Source of the DNA: Erysipelotrichaceae bacterium
GTDB lineage: Bacteria > Bacillota_I > Bacilli_A > Erysipelotrichales > Erysipelotrichaceae
Reading direction: 5' to 3'
NCBI GenBank assembly: GCA_029101345.1
Contig: JAQXQU010000168.1
Coordinates: forward strand, 1 to 35,290
Length of the DNA: 35,290 nucleotides
Shown here: positions 32,951-35,290 of the stretch, piece after piece
Layout: every line of letters starts with the position of its first letter
How positions within the stretch are numbered: position 1 is the first letter of the stretch
The notes under the pieces: model-generated
Told to the model about the DNA's origin: nothing
What the model saw: the letters and a program-made list of their open reading frames with translations, nothing else
Database searches by the model: none
Translations under genes and position numbers: made by a program

Positions 32951-34096
32951 TTACATCAATGAACGGTAGAGGGCTTCAATATCCTCAACTGTGCATTCTC
33001 TTGGATTGCCAGGACGGCAAGCGTCATTGTAAGCATCAATTGACAACTGGTGCAGATCCTCTTCCTTGACAATACCCTTGAGTGAGCATTCAATGCCTAC
33101 ATCATTAGCCAATTGCTTGACAGCATCAATTGCAGCCTTGCGGTATTCTTCCTGACTCATTTCATCAACACCTTGAACACCCATGACTCTGGCGATTTCA
33201 CGATACTTTTCACCAGTTACTGGCGCATTGAATTCCATGGCTGTTGGCAGAAGTGTTGCACAAGCCTTGCCATGTGGCATGTCATAGTAAGCAGAAAGGG
33301 TATGGGCCATTGCATGGTCAACACCCAAGCCGACATTTGAGAAGCCCATGCCGGCAACATACTGGCCTAATGCCATATCTTCACGACCCTTAGGATCATT
33401 ATTGACAGCACCTCTTAAGCCACGGGCAATGATTTCAATAGCCTTGATGTGGAACATGTCTGACAGTTCCCAAGCACCAAGAGTAATGTAGCCTTCAATC
33501 GCATGAGTTAGAGCATCCATGCCAGTGGCGGCTGTTAAGCCTTTTGGCATTGAAGACATCATATCTGAGTCAACAACAGCGATAATTGGAATGTCATGTG
33601 GGTCAACACAGACAAACTTTCTCTTCTTTTCAACATCGGTAATGACATAGTTGATAGTTACTTCAGCAGCAGTGCCGGCAGTTGTTGGAACAGCTATGAT
33701 TGGCACACATGGGTTCTTGGTAGGCGCAACACCTTCCAATGAGCGGACATCTGCAAATTCCGGATTAGTGATGATAATGCCAATAGCTTTGGAAGTATCC
33801 ATTGATGAACCACCGCCAATAGCGATAATGCAATCAGCTGCTGATTCCTTGAAAGCCGCAACACCAGTCTGGACATTTTCAATTGTTGGATTTGGCTTGA
33901 TATTGGAATAAAGGACATATGGGATATTTGCTTTCTCCAAGAGGTCGGTGACCTTGCCAGTAACTCCGAACTTGACCAGATCAGGGTCAGATGCGACAAA
34001 AGCCTTCTTAAAGCCACGGTTCTTCATTTCTTCTGGAATGATGGAAATGCAACCAGCGCCATGATAAGAAGTCTCGTTTAAGACAAATCTGTTCAT
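32951..34096 (-). CDS. fucO: Iron-containing alcohol dehydrogenase, lactaldehyde reductase (FucO) type
   Basis: A 381-residue group III alcohol dehydrogenase, nearly the same length as E. coli FucO (382) and similar across its whole length. FucO reduces L-lactaldehyde, made from fucose or rhamnose, to 1,2-propanediol with NADH. Visible are the cofactor loop IGGGSSMDTSKAIG, PTTAGTAAEVTINYVI, and the metal ligands D194, H198, H261 and H275 in GMDALTHAIEGY and VDHAMAH...MPHG. AAGGAG lies about 10 bases before the ATG, with TGC TAAAAT upstream. It stands alone between two glycan genes on the opposite strand. Other small-alcohol or aldehyde substrates are possible. Confidence 0.88.
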   Translation of the reverse strand: MNRFVLNETSYHGAGCISIIPEEMKNRGFKKAFVASDPDLVKFGVTGKVTDLLEKANIPYVLYSNIKPNPTIENVQTGVAAFKESAADCIIAIGGGSSMDTSKAIGIIITNPEFADVRSLEGVAPTKNPCVPIIAVPTTAGTAAEVTINYVITDVEKKRKFVCVDPHDIPIIAVVDSDMMSSMPKGLTAATGMDALTHAIEGYITLGAWELSDMFHIKAIEIIARGLRGAVNNDPKGREDMALGQYVAGMGFSNVGLGVDHAMAHTLSAYYDMPHGKACATLLPTAMEFNAPVTGEKYREIARVMGVQGVDEMSQEEYRKAAIDAVKQLANDVGIECSLKGIVKEEDLHQLSIDAYNDACRPGNPRECTVEDIEALYRSLM

Positions 34097-34123
34097 ATTA
34101 TTTATTATCTCCTTGTTAAGGAT

Positions 34124-34132
34124 ATTTTAGCA
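34124..34132 (-). promoter_or_regulatory. Candidate fucO promoter, extended -10
   Basis: On the minus strand TGC TAAAAT lies 27 bases before the ATG, leaving a leader long enough for the AAGGAG ribosome site. The -35 region is not recognisable. Confidence 0.4.
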
Positions 34133-34187
34133 CAGTTTGCAAGAGTTGGTGCTTATGGATCGGACAATGGTCTATGGGTTTATAGTG

Positions 34188-34196
34188 TGCTAGAAT
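34188..34196 (+). promoter_or_regulatory. Extended -10 promoter, near-leaderless type
   Basis: TGC TAGAAT (34191-34196) is followed by 10 bases and the ATG at 34207, so any leader would be only a few bases. No Shine-Dalgarno sequence is present. Confidence 0.5.
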
Positions 34197-34206
34197 ATAG
34201 ATATCT

Positions 34207-35290
34207 ATGAAAACTCAAAGAAACCACAAGGAAAACCTGAAAACCTTCTATATTGTCATTGATATGCTGATCTGTGTGTCAATGTTTCTGATAATGCTAA
34301 TCAAGTTCTATGGTGTCATCAATTACTATTTCAATGGTTATGTCATCATTACTGCCATCTATCTAGGCCTATTGTCATTATTTGTTGAAATCTTTGAAGT
34401 CTTCCGCCTAGGCGAGACAAGAGTCAGGGATATGTTTCTGTCCTATTGCTTGGCAGCCTTTGCGACTAATTTCATCATCTACTTCATCATGTCATTGATT
34501 GCCTATCGGATGCTCATGGTTCTTCCGATCCTTATTCTGCTGATATTGCAGATTGTGGCAATGGCAACGCTCTTATATCTTGAAAACCGTCATTTGCGTG
34601 ATTGCTTTCCGATCCCAAAAGCAATTGCCATCTTTGGTGAGCCTAATTATGAAATCCTGGCCAAGATCTATCCATATCGGGATATCCTGGTTACAGTTGA
34701 TAAGAGCGTTGATGTTGAGGATATCAGCTTTGATAAGCTTGATGAACTATTAGCTGGCTATGAGCGTGTCATTACTGTTGATGTCGACCATAATGACAAG
34801 AAGCTGATTTTCAAGAAGTGTTATGAGGAACATATCACCGTCTATGATATTCCGAGCATTTCCGATACATTGATAGCTTCAAGCAGTGTAATGCATGTCA
34901 TTGATACCCCAATCCTCAAGATTGGACGTTTTGGTCCTAATGAACTGGAAGCCATTATCAAGCGTTTGATTGACATTCTTGGTTCCCTTGTCCTATTGAT
35001 CATTGCCTCACCAGTCATGCTTATTACAGCGCTGGCAATCAAGCTCAATGATGGCGGTGATATCCTCTTTAAGCAAAAGCGCTTAGGCCTCAATGGCAGG
35101 GAATTCATGGTCTACAAGTTCCGTTCAATGATCATGGATGCGGAAAAGAATACTGGTGCCATCCTGGCTAAGAACAATGATGATCGCATTACCAAGGTGG
35201 GAAAATTCATCCGTATGACGAGAATTGATGAACTCCCACAGCTGATCAATATCTTAAAAGGGGAAATGACTTTTGTGGGTCCTCGTCCTG
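34207..35290 (+). CDS. Polyprenyl-phosphate glycosyl-1-phosphate transferase, partial
   Basis: The first 361 residues of a bacterial sugar transferase (WbaP/CpsE-type initiating enzyme) that runs off the right edge. Four membrane helices (about residues 14-120) are followed by a CoA-binding-like soluble domain (AIAIFGEPNYEILAKIY) and a re-entrant helix (KRLIDILGSLVLLIIASPVM). The catalytic core then shows FKQKRLGLNGREFMVYKFRSM, ITKVGKFIRMTRIDELPQL and FVGPRP. The enzyme transfers a sugar-1-phosphate from a nucleotide sugar to undecaprenyl phosphate, the first step of glycan assembly, matching the upstream exporter and glycosyltransferases. The start follows an extended -10 with almost no leader. 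Confidence 0.92.
   Translation, partial: MKTQRNHKENLKTFYIVIDMLICVSMFLIMLIKFYGVINYYFNGYVIITAIYLGLLSLFVEIFEVFRLGETRVRDMFLSYCLAAFATNFIIYFIMSLIAYRMLMVLPILILLILQIVAMATLLYLENRHLRDCFPIPKAIAIFGEPNYEILAKIYPYRDILVTVDKSVDVEDISFDKLDELLAGYERVITVDVDHNDKKLIFKKCYEEHITVYDIPSISDTLIASSSVMHVIDTPILKIGRFGPNELEAIIKRLIDILGSLVLLIIASPVMLITALAIKLNDGGDILFKQKRLGLNGREFMVYKFRSMIMDAEKNTGAILAKNNDDRITKVGKFIRMTRIDELPQLINILKGEMTFVGPRP

Noticed and set aside
1-35290. Mobile elements, CRISPR arrays, tRNA or rRNA genes
   Set aside because: No transposase or integrase motifs, no regularly spaced repeats, and no tRNA or rRNA-like stretches were recognised on either strand; a covariance-model scan would be needed to exclude small RNAs.

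Overview
The window looks like chromosomal DNA from a low-GC Bacillota. An Erysipelotrichia-like gut or rumen anaerobe is my best guess, but that is inference. Support comes from AddAB rather than RecBCD, lipoprotein signal peptides, a CUT1 sugar ABC transporter, strong AAGGAGG-type ribosome sites on some genes, and an ABC-exported surface glycan locus. TGA is used as a normal stop (for example at 28123-28125 and 32470-32472), so this is not a code-4 Mollicute. No rRNA, tRNA, CRISPR array or insertion sequence was seen, and no gene-free stretch exceeds 300 bases.

Layout. (1) 1-983: the 5' end of an unidentified minus-strand gene and a Cof-type HAD phosphatase. (2) 1070-6959: addB-addA, the double-strand-break repair helicase-nuclease, with AddB unusually short, closed by a bidirectional terminator. 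(3) 7020-20211: a cellodextrin / beta-glucan utilisation locus. The minus-strand arm encodes cellobiose phosphorylase, cellodextrin phosphorylase and a surface GH5 lipoprotein. The plus-strand arm encodes a CUT1 importer (binding protein, two permeases, ATPase), a cytoplasmic GH5 enzyme and a LacI-family regulator. A 260-bp divergent control region (13368-13627) holds both promoters and several LacI-type operators, including a 13-mer repeated next to both start sites. (4) 20317-35290: a cell-surface polysaccharide locus with seven predicted glycosyltransferases, a DUF2304 protein, a DUF2142 membrane protein, a Wzm/Wzt-type ABC exporter whose permease carries an extra extracytoplasmic domain, a GNAT acetyltransferase with a broken-looking start, a FucO-type dehydrogenase, and the beginning of a polyprenyl-phosphate sugar transferase running off the right edge.

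How it works together. In the sugar locus the surface GH5 enzyme would cut beta-1,4-glucan, the ABC importer would bring in cellodextrins, and the cytoplasmic GH5 plus the two GH94 phosphorylases would shorten them to glucose-1-phosphate and glucose; LacI would gate both arms. In the glycan locus the edge transferase would load the first sugar on undecaprenyl phosphate, the glycosyltransferases would extend it, and the ABC exporter would move the chain outward.

The most unusual signals are: (a) many genes here, mostly in the glycan locus, have no Shine-Dalgarno site but an extended -10 promoter only 6-10 bases before the start codon, as expected for leaderless mRNAs; (b) the ABC exporter permease and the DUF2142 protein share the same N-terminal extracytoplasmic domain; (c) the duplicated operator element; (d) a CTT TGA +1 shift at the beginning of the GNAT gene; and (e) a 32-codon ORF coupled by TGATG overlap ahead of the exporter.
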